A DNA stretch of 64,000 nt from Mycobacterium sp. MS1601 (GTDB taxonomy: Bacteria; Actinomycetota; Actinomycetes; Mycobacteriales; Mycobacteriaceae), in the NCBI RefSeq assembly GCF_001984215.1, contig NZ_CP019420.1, positions 620,001 through 684,000 on the forward strand, read 5' to 3'. Of the stretch, positions 40,219 through 49,901 are shown one piece after another (the stretch's first letter is position 1; each line of letters starts with the position of its first letter). Below the pieces are notes generated by a model. That model made no database searches and was not told the DNA's origin. It saw only the letters and a program-made list of their open reading frames with translations. The position numbers were made by a program, and so were the translations under genes.

Positions 40219-42825
40219 ATGTCTCGACCAGTCGCACCTGCACTGACCGTTCGGCACGATGGGTCTTCGCGCACTTTCGCCGCGGGCAATGATGTTGTTG
40301 TCGGGCGTGACCTGCGCGCGGACGTACGTATCGCACACCCGTTGATCTCGCGCGCCCATTTGGTGCTGCGCTTCGATCACGGCCGGTGGATCGCAATCGA
40401 CAACGGCTCACTCAACGGCATGTTCGTCAACAACCGCCGGGTCGCCAACGTCGACCTCCATGACGGGTTGGCGCTCAACATCGGCAACCCCGACGGCCCC
40501 CGCCTCGAATTCGAGGTCGGCAGGCACACCGGTGCCGTGGGCACTCCACCACAAACCGCCTCGGTGCCCATCCCGCAGCATCGGCCCCTCACGGGCACCA
40601 CCCCGTCGAGCTATCAGCCTCCGAACTACCCGGCCAGCGGCGGCTGGCAGTCGCCGCCGTCGGCGCCGGTTCAGCGGCCCCCGCAGTACCCGACCGGTGC
40701 GCGGCCGCCCGTCACCCCGCCCCCGACGCACTATCCGAGCCAGGCGCAGCCGGCGGCGCGTCCACCCGCGTCAGGTGCGATGCCTACCCAGATGGGGCCC
40801 ACGGCCATCCCGCCGCGGACACCCACCAACAGTGGCGGCGACGGAAACCTCGCCACCAGCATGCTCAAGATCCTGCGCCCGGGTCGCGCTCCCGAGGTGC
40901 CGGCGGGCGGCATCAAGGTCGGTCGCGCCACCGACAACGAGATCGTCATCCCCGACGTGCTGGCCTCCCGGCACCACGCGACGCTGGTGCCGGCCGCCGG
41001 TGGCGCCGAAATCATCGACCACCGCAGCATCAACGGCACGTTCGTCAACGGCCAACGGGTCGAGCAGGCCACGCTGCGTGAGGGCGATGTCGTCACCATC
41101 GGCAACGTCGACCTGGTGTTCACCGGCGGAACGCTGGCGCGGCGGTCGGAAACCCAGGCCGCCACCCGCACCGGCGGTCTGGAGGTCCGGGGCCTCACCT
41201 GGACCATCGAGAACAACAAGACGCTGCTCAACAACATCTCCATCGACGCCCGGCCCGGCACGCTCACCGCGGTGATCGGCCCGTCCGGTGCCGGTAAGTC
41301 CACCTTCGCCAAGCAGGTCGCCGGTCTGACCCACCCGACCAGTGGACGGGTGACCTTCGAGGGCCATGACATCCACGCCGAATACGCCTCGCTGCGTTCC
41401 CGGATCGGCATGGTGCCCCAGGACGATGTGGTGCACGGGCAGCTGACGGTCCGCCAGGCGCTGATGTACGCCGCCGAGCTGCGGCTGCCGCCGGACACCA
41501 CCAAAGAGGACCGCGAGAACGTCGTCATGCAGGTTCTCGAGGAACTCGAGATGACCAAGCACCTCGACACCCGGGTGGACAAGCTCTCCGGCGGCCAGCG
41601 CAAGCGCGCGTCGGTGGCCCTGGAACTGTTGACCGGCCCGTCGCTGCTGATCCTCGACGAACCCACCTCCGGCCTGGACCCGGCGCTGGACCGCCAGGTC
41701 ATGACGATGCTGCGCCAACTGGCCGACGCCGGCCGCGTGGTGCTGGTGGTCACGCACTCGCTGACCTATCTCGACGTCTGCGACCAGGTGCTGCTCCTGG
41801 CCCCCGGCGGCAAGACTGCGTTCTACGGACCGCCGAGCCAGATCGGCCCGCAGTTGGGCACCACCAACTGGGCCGACATCTTCTCCACTGTGGCCGGCGA
41901 CCCCGACGAGGCGGGCAAGCGGTACATCGAGCGCACCGGCCCGGCCCCGGAGGCCGAGGCCTCCACCGAGGAGCCCGCGGATCTGGGCAAGCCGGCAAAA
42001 ACCAGCTTCCGGCGGCAGTTCTCGACCATCGGGCGCCGGCAGATGCGCCTGATCGTCTCCGATCGCGGCTACTTCGTCTTCCTGGCACTGCTGCCGTTCA
42101 TCATGGGAGTGCTGTCGCTGTCGGTGCCCGGCACCGTCGGCTTCGGGGTGCCCGACCCGATGGGCGACGCACCCAACGAGCCCGGCCAGATCCTGGTGCT
42201 GCTGAACGTCGGCGCCATCTTCATGGGCACCGCGCTGACGGTCCGCGACCTGATCGGTGAGCGGGCCATCTTCCGCCGGGAGCAGGCCGTCGGATTGTCC
42301 ACCACCGCCTACCTGCTGGCGAAGGTCTGCATCTACGCGGTGTTCGCGATCGTGCAGTCCTCGATCGTCACGGCCATCGCGGTGCTGGGCAAGGGCGGCC
42401 CGACGCAGGGTTCGGTGAGCTTCCTGCCGCCCACGGCGGAGCTGTTCGTGGTGATGGGTGCGACGACGGTGACCGCGGCGATGGTGGGTCTGGCGCTCTC
42501 GGCGATGGCCAAGTCCGCCGAGCAGATCATGCCGCTGCTGGTGGTGGCGGTGATGAGTCAGCTGGTGTTCTCCGGCGGCATGATCCCGGTGACCGACCGC
42601 CTGGTGCTCGATCAGCTGTCCTGGATCACCCCCGCCCGCTGGGGCTTTGCGGCATCGGCGTCGACGGTTGACCTGATTCATCTGGTGCCAGGGCCCCTGA
42701 CACCCAAGGACGCGCTGTGGGAGCACACCACCAAGGCGTGGTGGTTCGACATGGGCATGCTGGGCGCGCTGTGCATTGCGTACCTGGGCTTCGTGCGGTG
42801 GAAGATCCGGCTCAAGGCCGCGTGA
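40219..42825 (+). CDS. FHA-domain ABC exporter (Rv1747-like)
   Basis: 868 aa. Order: FHA domain 1 (about 20-100, GRDLRADVRIAHPLISRAHL and NGSLNGMFVN), a Pro/Gln-rich linker (about 110-200), FHA domain 2 (about 230-310, GRATDNEIVI, SRHH, SINGTFVNG), then an ABCG-type ATPase (Walker A GPSGAGKST near 354, signature LSGGQRKR near 456, Walker B LLILDEPTSGLDPALD) and six C-terminal membrane spans of an ABC-2 type permease. M. tuberculosis Rv1747 has this architecture; its FHA domains bind phosphothreonines made by Ser/Thr kinases and the exporter is linked to cell-envelope glycolipids. Thr-rich linker sites here could be phosphorylated. Confidence 0.93.
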   Translation: MSRPVAPALTVRHDGSSRTFAAGNDVVVGRDLRADVRIAHPLISRAHLVLRFDHGRWIAIDNGSLNGMFVNNRRVANVDLHDGLALNIGNPDGPRLEFEVGRHTGAVGTPPQTASVPIPQHRPLTGTTPSSYQPPNYPASGGWQSPPSAPVQRPPQYPTGARPPVTPPPTHYPSQAQPAARPPASGAMPTQMGPTAIPPRTPTNSGGDGNLATSMLKILRPGRAPEVPAGGIKVGRATDNEIVIPDVLASRHHATLVPAAGGAEIIDHRSINGTFVNGQRVEQATLREGDVVTIGNVDLVFTGGTLARRSETQAATRTGGLEVRGLTWTIENNKTLLNNISIDARPGTLTAVIGPSGAGKSTFAKQVAGLTHPTSGRVTFEGHDIHAEYASLRSRIGMVPQDDVVHGQLTVRQALMYAAELRLPPDTTKEDRENVVMQVLEELEMTKHLDTRVDKLSGGQRKRASVALELLTGPSLLILDEPTSGLDPALDRQVMTMLRQLADAGRVVLVVTHSLTYLDVCDQVLLLAPGGKTAFYGPPSQIGPQLGTTNWADIFSTVAGDPDEAGKRYIERTGPAPEAEASTEEPADLGKPAKTSFRRQFSTIGRRQMRLIVSDRGYFVFLALLPFIMGVLSLSVPGTVGFGVPDPMGDAPNEPGQILVLLNVGAIFMGTALTVRDLIGERAIFRREQAVGLSTTAYLLAKVCIYAVFAIVQSSIVTAIAVLGKGGPTQGSVSFLPPTAELFVVMGATTVTAAMVGLALSAMAKSAEQIMPLLVVAVMSQLVFSGGMIPVTDRLVLDQLSWITPARWGFAASASTVDLIHLVPGPLTPKDALWEHTTKAWWFDMGMLGALCIAYLGFVRWKIRLKAA

Positions 42826-42846
42826 GGTTCACCTCCGGGCAGGAAC

Positions 42847-42869
42847 CCCAGGGGTTTTCTGGCCCTGGG
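42847..42869. terminator. Hairpin between the FHA-ABC gene and mfpA
   Basis: CCCAGGG (42847-42853) pairs with CCCTGGG (42863-42869) around a 9-base loop, between convergent genes ending at 42825 and 42899. Confidence 0.5.
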
Positions 42870-42898
42870 TGAATCTCATTCCGACTCCTGCGGAACCT

Positions 42899-43453
42899 TC
42901 ACTCCCCGTGCACGTCCAATCCGTGCGCGGCGGCGAACGCCAATGCCTGCGGCAGGTCGATGCGCGACCCACGCAGCGACGCCAGCGTCCACAGGTCGGG
43001 ATCCACCCGCGCACCACGCAGGTCGGCGGAGTCCAGCTTCAAGCCACGTACCCGGGCACCGGACAGGTCGGCATTTCGCAGTACCGCTTTGCGCAGATCG
43101 GTCTCCACCAGCCCGGCCTCACGCAGCCGGCACCCGGTCAGGTCCACTTCACGCAGATCAGCGCCGGCCAGCACGGCCAGGGTGAAGTCCACCTCGTCGA
43201 ACGTGATCGGGCGCATCCGGCAGTCCGAGAACACCGAGCCCATCAGGCTGCAGTTGCGGAAGGTGCTGTGCCACAGCGACGTGCGATCGAAGCGGCAATT
43301 CCGAAAAGCCGACCCGATGTGCTCGGACTCGGCGAAGTTCACGCCGCTGAAATCACAGTCGGTGAACACCGCCCGCTCGGTACACAATCCGACGAGGTCC
43401 TCGTCGCGAAAGTCGTGCTCGATGAACTCCCGATCAACCCAGGCGTCAGTCAC
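42899..43453 (-). CDS. mfpA: Pentapeptide-repeat protein MfpA
   Basis: 184-aa right-handed beta-helix protein; nearly every fifth residue is Leu/Phe in A(D/N)LXX-type units (DFRDEDLVGL, DLRKAVLRNADLSGARV). Mycobacterial MfpA mimics DNA and binds gyrase, giving low-level intrinsic fluoroquinolone resistance. Last gene of the mfpEDCBA operon; its GTG start overlaps the mfpB stop (GTGA), so its dose is tied to the GTPase. Confidence 0.94.
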   Translation of the reverse strand: MTDAWVDREFIEHDFRDEDLVGLCTERAVFTDCDFSGVNFAESEHIGSAFRNCRFDRTSLWHSTFRNCSLMGSVFSDCRMRPITFDEVDFTLAVLAGADLREVDLTGCRLREAGLVETDLRKAVLRNADLSGARVRGLKLDSADLRGARVDPDLWTLASLRGSRIDLPQALAFAAAHGLDVHGE

Positions 43454-44052
43454 GCAGTCAAGGACTCCAGCGCGTACTCACTGACCGCGATCAAGGCGTC
43501 CTTCGCGGAATCGCGGCTGCGGGCATCGACGGTGATCACCGGGATGCGCTCGGCCAGGGCCAGCGCGGCACGCACCTCCTCGACCGCGAACCGTTGGGCG
43601 CCGTCGAACTCGTTGACGGCGACGATGAACGGGATCTTGCGGTCTTCGAAGAAGTCGACGGCGGCGAAGCTGTCCTGCAGTCGCTGGGTGTCCACCAACA
43701 CGATCGCCCCGATGGCGCCGTGCACCAGGTCGTCCCACATGAACCAGAAGCGACGCTGCCCCGGTGTCCCGAACAGGTACAGCACCAAGTCCTCACCGAG
43801 GGTGATGCGGCCGAAGTCCATCGCCACCGTGGTGGTGGACTTCGCCGGGGTGGCCTCCAGTTCGTCGACGCCGGCAGACACGTTGGTCACCATGGCCTCG
43901 GTTCGCAGCGGCATGATCTCCGAGACGGCACCCACGAAGGTGGTCTTGCCCACGCCGAACCCGCCGGCGATGACGATCTTGGTGGACGCCGCGTCGCGCG
44001 CGCCGGAGATACCTGTCGCGAAGCGACCCTTCTCAGAGGGCACGGAGTCCAC
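43450..44052 (-). CDS. mfpB: Conservon small GTPase MfpB
   Basis: 200 aa, Ras-like. P-loop GGFGVGKTT (30-38), switch region TTTVAMDFGRI, GTPGQRRF as the DxxG-type motif with Gly-Thr-Pro, and NEFDG in place of NKxD. The paired GTPase of MfpA; in M. smegmatis it modulates MfpA's effect on gyrase. Its first codons overlap the DUF742 gene by 20 bases. Confidence 0.93.
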   Translation of the reverse strand: MDSVPSEKGRFATGISGARDAASTKIVIAGGFGVGKTTFVGAVSEIMPLRTEAMVTNVSAGVDELEATPAKSTTTVAMDFGRITLGEDLVLYLFGTPGQRRFWFMWDDLVHGAIGAIVLVDTQRLQDSFAAVDFFEDRKIPFIVAVNEFDGAQRFAVEEVRAALALAERIPVITVDARSRDSAKDALIAVSEYALESLTA

Positions 44053-44389
44053 GCAACGTCCTTCCGATCAATTCCCGACGTTCGTCGGCGCTGGAAGCGT
44101 CGGTCAACGTCGTCTGTACTTGAAGGTAACCCGAAGTCACCAGATCACCGACGAGGACACGGGCAACACCGAGTGCAACATCGAGCCGGGCGGCGATCTC
44201 GGCCACCGACGGGCTGTCGACACACAGATCGACGATCCGTCCGCGCAGGTCGGCCGAAGGCCACCGGTGTGCGCTCACCGCCTGGATGGGCGCCGCCAGT
44301 GGCAGGTCGACCGAGGTGCGGGTGCGCCCCGAGGTCAGCGTGTACGGCCTGACCAGACTGGCCTCACGGTAGGGGTCGCTGGGCTCCAT
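44033..44389 (-). CDS. mfpC: Conservon DUF742 protein MfpC
   Basis: 118 aa with RPYTLTSGRT near the N-terminus and a winged-helix-like segment (SPSVAEIAARLDVALGVARVLVGDLVTSGYL), the DUF742 signature found in actinobacterial conservons. Likely an adaptor between the roadblock protein and the GTPase. Six bases after the roadblock gene. Confidence 0.9.
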   Translation of the reverse strand: MEPSDPYREASLVRPYTLTSGRTRTSVDLPLAAPIQAVSAHRWPSADLRGRIVDLCVDSPSVAEIAARLDVALGVARVLVGDLVTSGYLQVQTTLTDASSADERRELIGRTLRGLRAL

Positions 44390-44395
44390 CTCGGC

Positions 44396-44803
44396 TCACG
44401 AGGTCTGCGTGGCCTGGCGGCGGGTCGCGGAGACGACGCCACCCACACGTTCGGCCAGCAGTGCCATCTCGTAGCCCACCTGTCCGATATCGCAGTTCTT
44501 CGCGGCCAGGGTGGCCAATTGGCTGCCGTCGCCCACCTGCATGATCAGTACGTAGCCGTGGTCCATCTCGACCACCGACTGCAGCACACGGCCGCCGTCG
44601 AACAGCTGCGCCGCACCGGCGGCCAGGCTCGCCAGCCCGGAGGTCACGGCGGCCAGTTGGTCGGCCCGCTCGGCGGGTAGATGCGCACTGGCGGCGATCA
44701 GCAGACCGTCGACGGAGACCAGCACCGCGTGCGCGACGCCAGGGATGTCCCTGGCGAATTTCGACACCAGCCAGTCCAGCGGGTTCTCCTGTGAGGCAGT
44801 CAT
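44396..44803 (-). CDS. mfpD: Conservon roadblock/LC7 protein MfpD
   Basis: 135 aa. Roadblock/LC7 fold ([44 protein letters not shown]). Such proteins act as partners or regulators of the Ras-like GTPase. ATG 44803 overlaps the histidine-kinase stop (ATGA); the longer upstream frame is a shadow of the kinase gene. Confidence 0.92.
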   Translation of the reverse strand: MTASQENPLDWLVSKFARDIPGVAHAVLVSVDGLLIAASAHLPAERADQLAAVTSGLASLAAGAAQLFDGGRVLQSVVEMDHGYVLIMQVGDGSQLATLAAKNCDIGQVGYEMALLAERVGGVVSATRRQATQTS

Positions 44804-47406
44804 TCGTGTTCGGGCCCTTCGTTCGTGTTGCCGCTCGCCTGTGTTCGTCCGGCGTGGACACCGCCGAAATGGCTGCCCAGCGAGGCCCGGATGGCGTCGG
44901 GATCGCGTTCCTGGGTCTGTTCGGGCGTGCCGCTGGAGGTGCCGCCAGGCACCAGCCGCGCGCCCGGCTGCCGGACCGGCAGTCCGTGGTCGGTGTGCGA
45001 TTCGACAGGCACGTTGTCGACGTCGGCTGCCGCGGCCCAGCCGTTGTCCCACACCGATTTCCAGTCCTGCGGAGTGGCGAGCTGCTGCAGATCGGCCGGG
45101 TCGACCAGCCATTCGGACATCATGTTCTGATAGATCAGGTCCACATCGGAGCTGCGCGTCTGCGGAACCTCCTGCGGCGCGGTGACGGGGTCGTCCGGTT
45201 CGGGCTCCTGGTTTTCCTGCGCCTCCCACTGCGCACGTCTACGTGACGTGAAGTACCCGGAGGTGTCGGCCGGGACATCGCTGGGCGCAGCGGTCTCCTC
45301 CGGCCACCAGCTGGGCTGTTCGACCTGCTCCACGGGCTCACCGGTGATGCCGCTGGATCCCGGGGTACGACGAGGCAACGGGGTGATGGTGGCGGCCGCC
45401 TGCTCGGGCACCGGGTCGTGGAACAGCGACGACGCCTCGGGCTGCTGGTGCACCGGTTCCGGTTCGGGCTGCGGCTCGGGTTCCGGGGCAGCGGTGACAC
45501 CCTCGAGAAGCTCCGGTGGAACGTACAGCTGCGCCTTGGTGCCGACACCGCCGTCGCCGTCGAGCAACTGCACGCTCATCCCGTGCTGGCGGGCCAGCCG
45601 GCCGACCACGAACAACCCCATGTGTCGGGCGCTGTCGGGGCTCACTTCACCTCCGGCGGTCAACCGCATGTTGGAGATCCGCAGGTCGCCTTCGGTCATA
45701 CCGAGGCCGGCGTCCTCGACGTCGACGAGCACTCCTCCGTTGCCGGTGTGCGCGGCGCCCACCCGGACCTGCGCGGTGGGCGGCGAATAACGCAGTGCGT
45801 TGTCGATCAGCTCGGCCAGCAGGTGCACCGCGTCACCGGCGACCGCACCGGTCACCGAGCACTCGGGCACCGTGAGCACCTCGACACGCTGGTACTCCTC
45901 CACTTCGGAGGTGGCGGCGCCGATGAGCGACGCCAGCGGCACCGCCTGACTCTGACCTCGCGCGACCTGCGCGCCCGCGAGCACCAGCAGGTTGGCACCG
46001 TTGCGGCGCATGCGGGTGGCCAGGTGATCGAGCCGGAACAGGTGAGCCAGCCGGTCGGGGTCCTCTTCGTCGCGTTCGAGGGAGTCGATGAGCGACAACT
46101 GTTGGTCGACAAGCGATTTGTTGCGTCGCGACATGGTTTCGAACATGTCGTTGACGGTCACCCGCAGCCGCGCCTCGTCGCCGGCCAACAGCAGTGCCTG
46201 GGCGTGCAACTCGTCCACCGCGTGCGCCACCTGACCGATCTCCTCGGTGGTGTGGATGGGCAGCGGATCGGGTTCACGCTCGTCGCCCGCCTTGACCCGT
46301 TCGATCTCGCGGACCAGGTCCTGATGGGCGATGGACAGGGCGCCGTCGCGCAGGAGGCGCAGGGGGCGCGTCAGCGACCGGGCCACCAGGATGACGATCA
46401 GCAGCACCAGCACGATGGCGGCCAGCACCACGGCGGCGTCGCGGATCGCGTCGTTGCGCGCATCTGCGGCTTGATCGCGCACTGTGGTGATGATGTCGGT
46501 GGTGGTGTCGTCCACCAATCGCTGCGCGATGTCGTCGGTGGTCTGGATGGACTGCAGCAGTTCGGGGTTGCCCGCCAGCGGGACGGCGGGGTCGGACAGG
46601 ATCTCGAGGCGCTTGACCATCTGGGAGCGCAGCGCCGCGGCGTCGTCGGAGGAACCGCCCAGCAGTTCGGCCATGCCGCGCACGGTCGACGGTTCAGTGC
46701 CCGCCAGCGCCACCATCGAGGACCGCAACTCCGGCTCGGGCAGGCTGGCGCCGGCCTCGACGAGCATCCGCTGCATCGCCATCTGACCGCGGGCGCCCAC
46801 TGCGCGGGCCAGTCCCTCGGCGTGGACGCGGACGGTTTCGTCGGCCACCCGTACCGAGCCGGTGATCGCTGTCTCGGCGGTCAGCAGCAGCGGCGAGAAG
46901 GTGGTGACCTGTTCGCGCAGCGTCGAACGTCCCGTCTGGACGTCGGCAAGCAGCTGCTGGCCCAGCGCCAGCAGATTGGTGGCGGCCAGCCGCACATCGG
47001 ACACCGGGTTGACCGTGTCGATGCGTTCCTGCAGTTCGGTGCTGCGCGACTGGTAGTCCGTGTCGGTGGCGGCGGTGTCGCCTCCGGAGGCGCTGGTCAC
47101 CAGCGAGTTCTGCAGGGCCACCATGTAGTCGTTGACGGCGGGCACCAGGTCGGCGCGGTCGGCGGCCACCGCGAGGTCGCGGGCCTCGACGGTGCTGGAA
47201 TACACCCGGACGCCACCGAACACCGCGGCCAGCAGCAGTGGAATCACCGCGATGGCCACCACTTTCCAGCGCACCGGCCAGTTGCTCAACGACCAGCGGG
47301 CAGGCTTGCGGATGGCGGGCCCGGCGGGCGGAACCAGCCCCGGCTGATCGAACATGGCGGCGTGCGGATTCGCCCCACCACCTGTTGGTGCTTCCGCCTG
47401 GTTCAT
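44800..47406 (-). CDS. mfpE: Conservon sensor histidine kinase MfpE
   Basis: 868-aa membrane protein. One helix near residues 48-68 ([20 protein letters not shown]), a long extracytoplasmic sensor, a second helix (about 340-362) and a HAMP-like segment ([18 protein letters not shown]). Then a histidine-kinase ATPase domain ([11 protein letters not shown] is the N-box, DVEDAGLGM the G1 box). The C-terminal 250 residues are Pro/Glu/Gln-rich and disordered. There is no response-regulator gene nearby; in conservons the GTPase system is the presumed output. It heads the operon. Confidence 0.93.
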   Translation of the reverse strand: MNQAEAPTGGGANPHAAMFDQPGLVPPAGPAIRKPARWSLSNWPVRWKVVAIAVIPLLLAAVFGGVRVYSSTVEARDLAVAADRADLVPAVNDYMVALQNSLVTSASGGDTAATDTDYQSRSTELQERIDTVNPVSDVRLAATNLLALGQQLLADVQTGRSTLREQVTTFSPLLLTAETAITGSVRVADETVRVHAEGLARAVGARGQMAMQRMLVEAGASLPEPELRSSMVALAGTEPSTVRGMAELLGGSSDDAAALRSQMVKRLEILSDPAVPLAGNPELLQSIQTTDDIAQRLVDDTTTDIITTVRDQAADARNDAIRDAAVVLAAIVLVLLIVILVARSLTRPLRLLRDGALSIAHQDLVREIERVKAGDEREPDPLPIHTTEEIGQVAHAVDELHAQALLLAGDEARLRVTVNDMFETMSRRNKSLVDQQLSLIDSLERDEEDPDRLAHLFRLDHLATRMRRNGANLLVLAGAQVARGQSQAVPLASLIGAATSEVEEYQRVEVLTVPECSVTGAVAGDAVHLLAELIDNALRYSPPTAQVRVGAAHTGNGGVLVDVEDAGLGMTEGDLRISNMRLTAGGEVSPDSARHMGLFVVGRLARQHGMSVQLLDGDGGVGTKAQLYVPPELLEGVTAAPEPEPQPEPEPVHQQPEASSLFHDPVPEQAAATITPLPRRTPGSSGITGEPVEQVEQPSWWPEETAAPSDVPADTSGYFTSRRRAQWEAQENQEPEPDDPVTAPQEVPQTRSSDVDLIYQNMMSEWLVDPADLQQLATPQDWKSVWDNGWAAAADVDNVPVESHTDHGLPVRQPGARLVPGGTSSGTPEQTQERDPDAIRASLGSHFGGVHAGRTQASGNTNEGPEHE

Positions 47407-47598
47407 ACGACTTTCCTGCTAATCCGACCCGTCAGTGAGCCCACCGCGGGCGCAATTCGCCTGGCAATCCGAGAAGTATGACAGGACATGCAAGGCGACT
47501 GCACAGTTCTGACTGAACAGGAAGACCGCTCACGTGCGGCGATGGCGCCCAAGTGCGATCGGCGAGCAAACAATCCGTGACGGAACTGACATCATCGG

Positions 47599-48066
47599 GT
47601 GATGTTCCGCTTGATGTTCTATTCGCCTCGCATCGCACCCAACACGGGAAACGCCATTCGTATGGTGGCAGCGACGGGTGCGGAACTACATCTGGTCGAA
47701 CCCCTCGGGTTCGACCTGTCCGAGCCCAAACTCAGACGTGCCGGACTCGACTATCACGACCTCGCGTCGGTGACGGTGCACCCGTCGCTGCCCGCGGCGT
47801 GGCAGGCCCTGCAACCGCAACGGGTGTTCGCGTTCACCGCCCACGCCACCACATCGTTCGCCGATGTCTCCTACCGACCTGACGATGTGTTGATGTTCGG
47901 CCCCGAGCCCACCGGGCTGGATCAGCAGACGCTCGCCGACCCGCACATCACCGAGCAACTGCGGATCCCGATGCTGGCGGGCCGGCGGTCGCTGAACCTG
48001 TCGAATGCCGCCGCCGTGGTGGTCTACGAGGCGTGGCGCCAGCACGGTTTCACCGGCGCGGTGTAG
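47599..48066 (+). CDS. trmL: tRNA (cytidine(34)-2'-O)-methyltransferase TrmL
   Basis: 155-aa SPOUT methyltransferase that methylates the wobble ribose of tRNA-Leu. The N-terminal PRIAPNTGNAIRM and C-terminal RSLNLSNAAAVVVYEAWRQ (trefoil-knot SAM site) are diagnostic. GTG 47599 and ATG 47602 are both possible starts. The stop abuts the convergent nitroreductase stop with no gap. Corresponds to Rv3366 (spoU). Confidence 0.94.
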   Translation: MMFRLMFYSPRIAPNTGNAIRMVAATGAELHLVEPLGFDLSEPKLRRAGLDYHDLASVTVHPSLPAAWQALQPQRVFAFTAHATTSFADVSYRPDDVLMFGPEPTGLDQQTLADPHITEQLRIPMLAGRRSLNLSNAAAVVVYEAWRQHGFTGAV

Positions 48067-48708
48067 TCACCAGGTGTCCCAATGTGCCAGATCGGCCGCG
48101 GGCAGCCGCTTGGCCTTCTTGAAGTCGGTGCCCTTGGTGTAGGCGATGGGGAACAGCCCACCCTGGGAGTACTTCTCGAACGGAATGCCGAGAATGTCGG
48201 CGACCATCTTCTCGCCGTCGCCCATCAGGTGCAGTGTGGTCCACGCCGAGCCGAGGCCCCGTGACCGCAGCGCCAGCATGAAGCTCCAGGTGGCCGGCAA
48301 CAGTGACCCCCAGAATCCGGCGCTCATCCCCGCGGGCGCCCCGTCGGGTCGGCCTTCCAGACACGGGATCAGCATCACCGGTACTTCGTGGAAGTGGTCG
48401 TTGAGGTACTTCGCCGAGTCGACCACCTTGGGGGTGCGCTCGTCGCGGACGTCGCCGTAGGTCGGCTTCTCCTGCTCCAGGTAGGGCGTCGCGGCTATCC
48501 GGTAGACGTCGGCGATGGCCTTCTTCTTCTCGGGGTCCTCGACGAACATCCACTGCCACCCCTGGGAATTGGATCCCGTAGGTGCCTGCAGCGCCAGGTC
48601 GAGACACTCCAGCAGCACCTCGCGGGGCACCGGCCTGTCGAAGTCGAGCCGTTTGCGAACCGAGCGCGTAGAGGTCAGGAGTTCATCGACAGTGAGGTTG
48701 AGGGTCAT
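48067..48708 (-). CDS. Nitroreductase-family protein (Rv3368c-like)
   Basis: 213-aa FMN protein. TRSVRKRLDFDRPVP and QAPTGSNSQGWQWMFV are the FMN-binding motifs of the nitroreductase fold, and the C-terminal GLGSAWTTLH and MGDGEKMVADILGIP complete it. NAD(P)H-dependent reduction of an unknown substrate. Predicted leaderless from a -10 hexamer shared with the divergent gene. Confidence 0.91.
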   Translation of the reverse strand: MTLNLTVDELLTSTRSVRKRLDFDRPVPREVLLECLDLALQAPTGSNSQGWQWMFVEDPEKKKAIADVYRIAATPYLEQEKPTYGDVRDERTPKVVDSAKYLNDHFHEVPVMLIPCLEGRPDGAPAGMSAGFWGSLLPATWSFMLALRSRGLGSAWTTLHLMGDGEKMVADILGIPFEKYSQGGLFPIAYTKGTDFKKAKRLPAADLAHWDTW

Positions 48709-48714
48709 GCTCGG

Positions 48715-48724
48715 AGACTACATT
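48715..48724. promoter_or_regulatory. Bidirectional promoter with overlapping -10 hexamers
   Basis: AGACTACATT contains TACATT on the + strand (48719-48724, seven bases before ATG 48732) and TAGTCT on the - strand (48720-48715, six bases before ATG 48708). The two hexamers share the TA step at 48719-48720. Both genes would be leaderless. Confidence 0.6.
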
Positions 48725-48731
48725 CGCAGAC

Positions 48732-49145
48732 ATGACCGCTGAACTGACTTCGGACGTGACCGAACGTCTCACGAGTGACGATTTTGGCTGGCTGACCACC
48801 GTCGCGAAATCCGGGCTCCCGGTGCCACGCCTGATCTGGTTTTACTTCGACGGAATCGAACTGTCGGTGTACACCATGCCCAATGCGGCCAAGGTGACCC
48901 ACATTCGGCGCCACCCGCAGGTGAGCCTGAACCTCGATTCCGACGGCCAGGGCGGTGGCATCGTCGTGGTGGGCGGTACCGCACGCATCGACGCCGAGGG
49001 TGTCGACTGCCGCGACGATGCCCCGTACTGGGCCAAGTACGGCGAGTACGCGGAGAAAATCGGGTTGGCTGATTCGATGGCCGCCTACAGCACCCGCATC
49101 AAGATCAGCGTCGACAGGGTGTGGACCACGCCGACCGAGGGCTGA
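48732..49145 (+). CDS. F420/PNPOx-like split-barrel protein (Rv3369-like)
   Basis: 137 aa. Split-barrel fold of the pyridoxamine-oxidase/F420-dependent reductase superfamily: FGWLTTVAKSGLPVPRLIWF, TMPNAAKVTHIRRHPQVSLNL and GGGIVVVGGTARID match the TIGR036xx group common in mycobacteria. The cofactor is probably F420 or flavin; substrate unknown. Last backbone gene before the 49-60 kb accessory block. Confidence 0.9.
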   Translation: MTAELTSDVTERLTSDDFGWLTTVAKSGLPVPRLIWFYFDGIELSVYTMPNAAKVTHIRRHPQVSLNLDSDGQGGGIVVVGGTARIDAEGVDCRDDAPYWAKYGEYAEKIGLADSMAAYSTRIKISVDRVWTTPTEG

Positions 49146-49253
49146 GACTCGAAGTCATCGCCACTTTGCCCGTGGCAGAGCCCTTTCCGGGATGTGCGGG
49201 CATCGTTGAAGTCAACCACGGTGAACCACCGGATTAGGCGGGTCTGTCCGGCA

Positions 49254-49769
49254 TCAATCCTCATCAGACATAGGTGGGATTCCGTGCGGGCTGGCGAGAG
49301 CAATTTTCTCCGCGCGACGTCGCCTGCGTGCGGCCTCGAAGCGCGCCTTGGCAAGGTCGGTCAGAAGTGGCAGGGGTTCGACCGTGCACGGCATCCCGTT
49401 GGCATCGACGGCAACCATCGTGAAATACGAACTGTTGGTGTGGCGCAGGGTTCGTTCCTGGATGTTCTCGGTCTCGACCCTGATGCCGATCTCCATTGAG
49501 GTGCTCCCCGTGTAATTCACTGAAGCAGAGAACGTTACGAGTTCGCCGACATGTATGGCAGCACGAAACAGGACACGGTCGACCGAACGTGTGACGACAT
49601 AGGTGCCGGCATAGCGACTGGCGCACGTGTAGGCAACCTGGTCAAGGATTTTCAGTAGTGCTCCCCCATGTACATTTCCCGAGAAGTTCGCTGTGTCCGG
49701 AGTCATGAGGACGGTCATCGTCAGAGAGGAAGGGCGTGAGGAGGTGGCGTCGCTGCCGCCAGAAAGCAT
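49254..49769 (-). CDS. Hotdog-fold acyl-CoA thioesterase
   Basis: 171 aa. NFSGNVHGGALLKILDQVAYTCASRYAG with the catalytic Asp is the BACH/YciA-type thioesterase signature, and SVDRVLFRAAIHVGELVTF follows. An upstream frame reaches 49889, but ATG 49769 has AGGAG seven bases upstream, so I place the start there. It is codirectional with the aldehyde dehydrogenase 132 bases upstream and could hydrolyse CoA esters made by the divergent operon. Confidence 0.88.
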   Translation of the reverse strand: MLSGGSDATSSRPSSLTMTVLMTPDTANFSGNVHGGALLKILDQVAYTCASRYAGTYVVTRSVDRVLFRAAIHVGELVTFSASVNYTGSTSMEIGIRVETENIQERTLRHTNSSYFTMVAVDANGMPCTVEPLPLLTDLAKARFEAARRRRRAEKIALASPHGIPPMSDED

Positions 49770-49901
49770 TGTTGAACTCCTGTCTGTGGTCTTCCACCAG
49801 ACGATCTGAAGCGCAGGAAGGTCGGTGCTGAGTGAGGTCGTATGATCGTCGACCCGTTGCGGTGTCAGCTCGACGAAAGCTGCTGCCATCGGCAGTGAGC
49901 C

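Noticed and set aside
40771..42726. 651-codon open frame antisense to the FHA-ABC gene
   Set aside because: No recognisable domain; opposite strand has a complete exporter.
45418..47481. 687-codon open frame antisense to mfpE
   Set aside because: His/Gln/Arg-rich composition typical of antisense frames; the sense frame encodes a clear histidine kinase.
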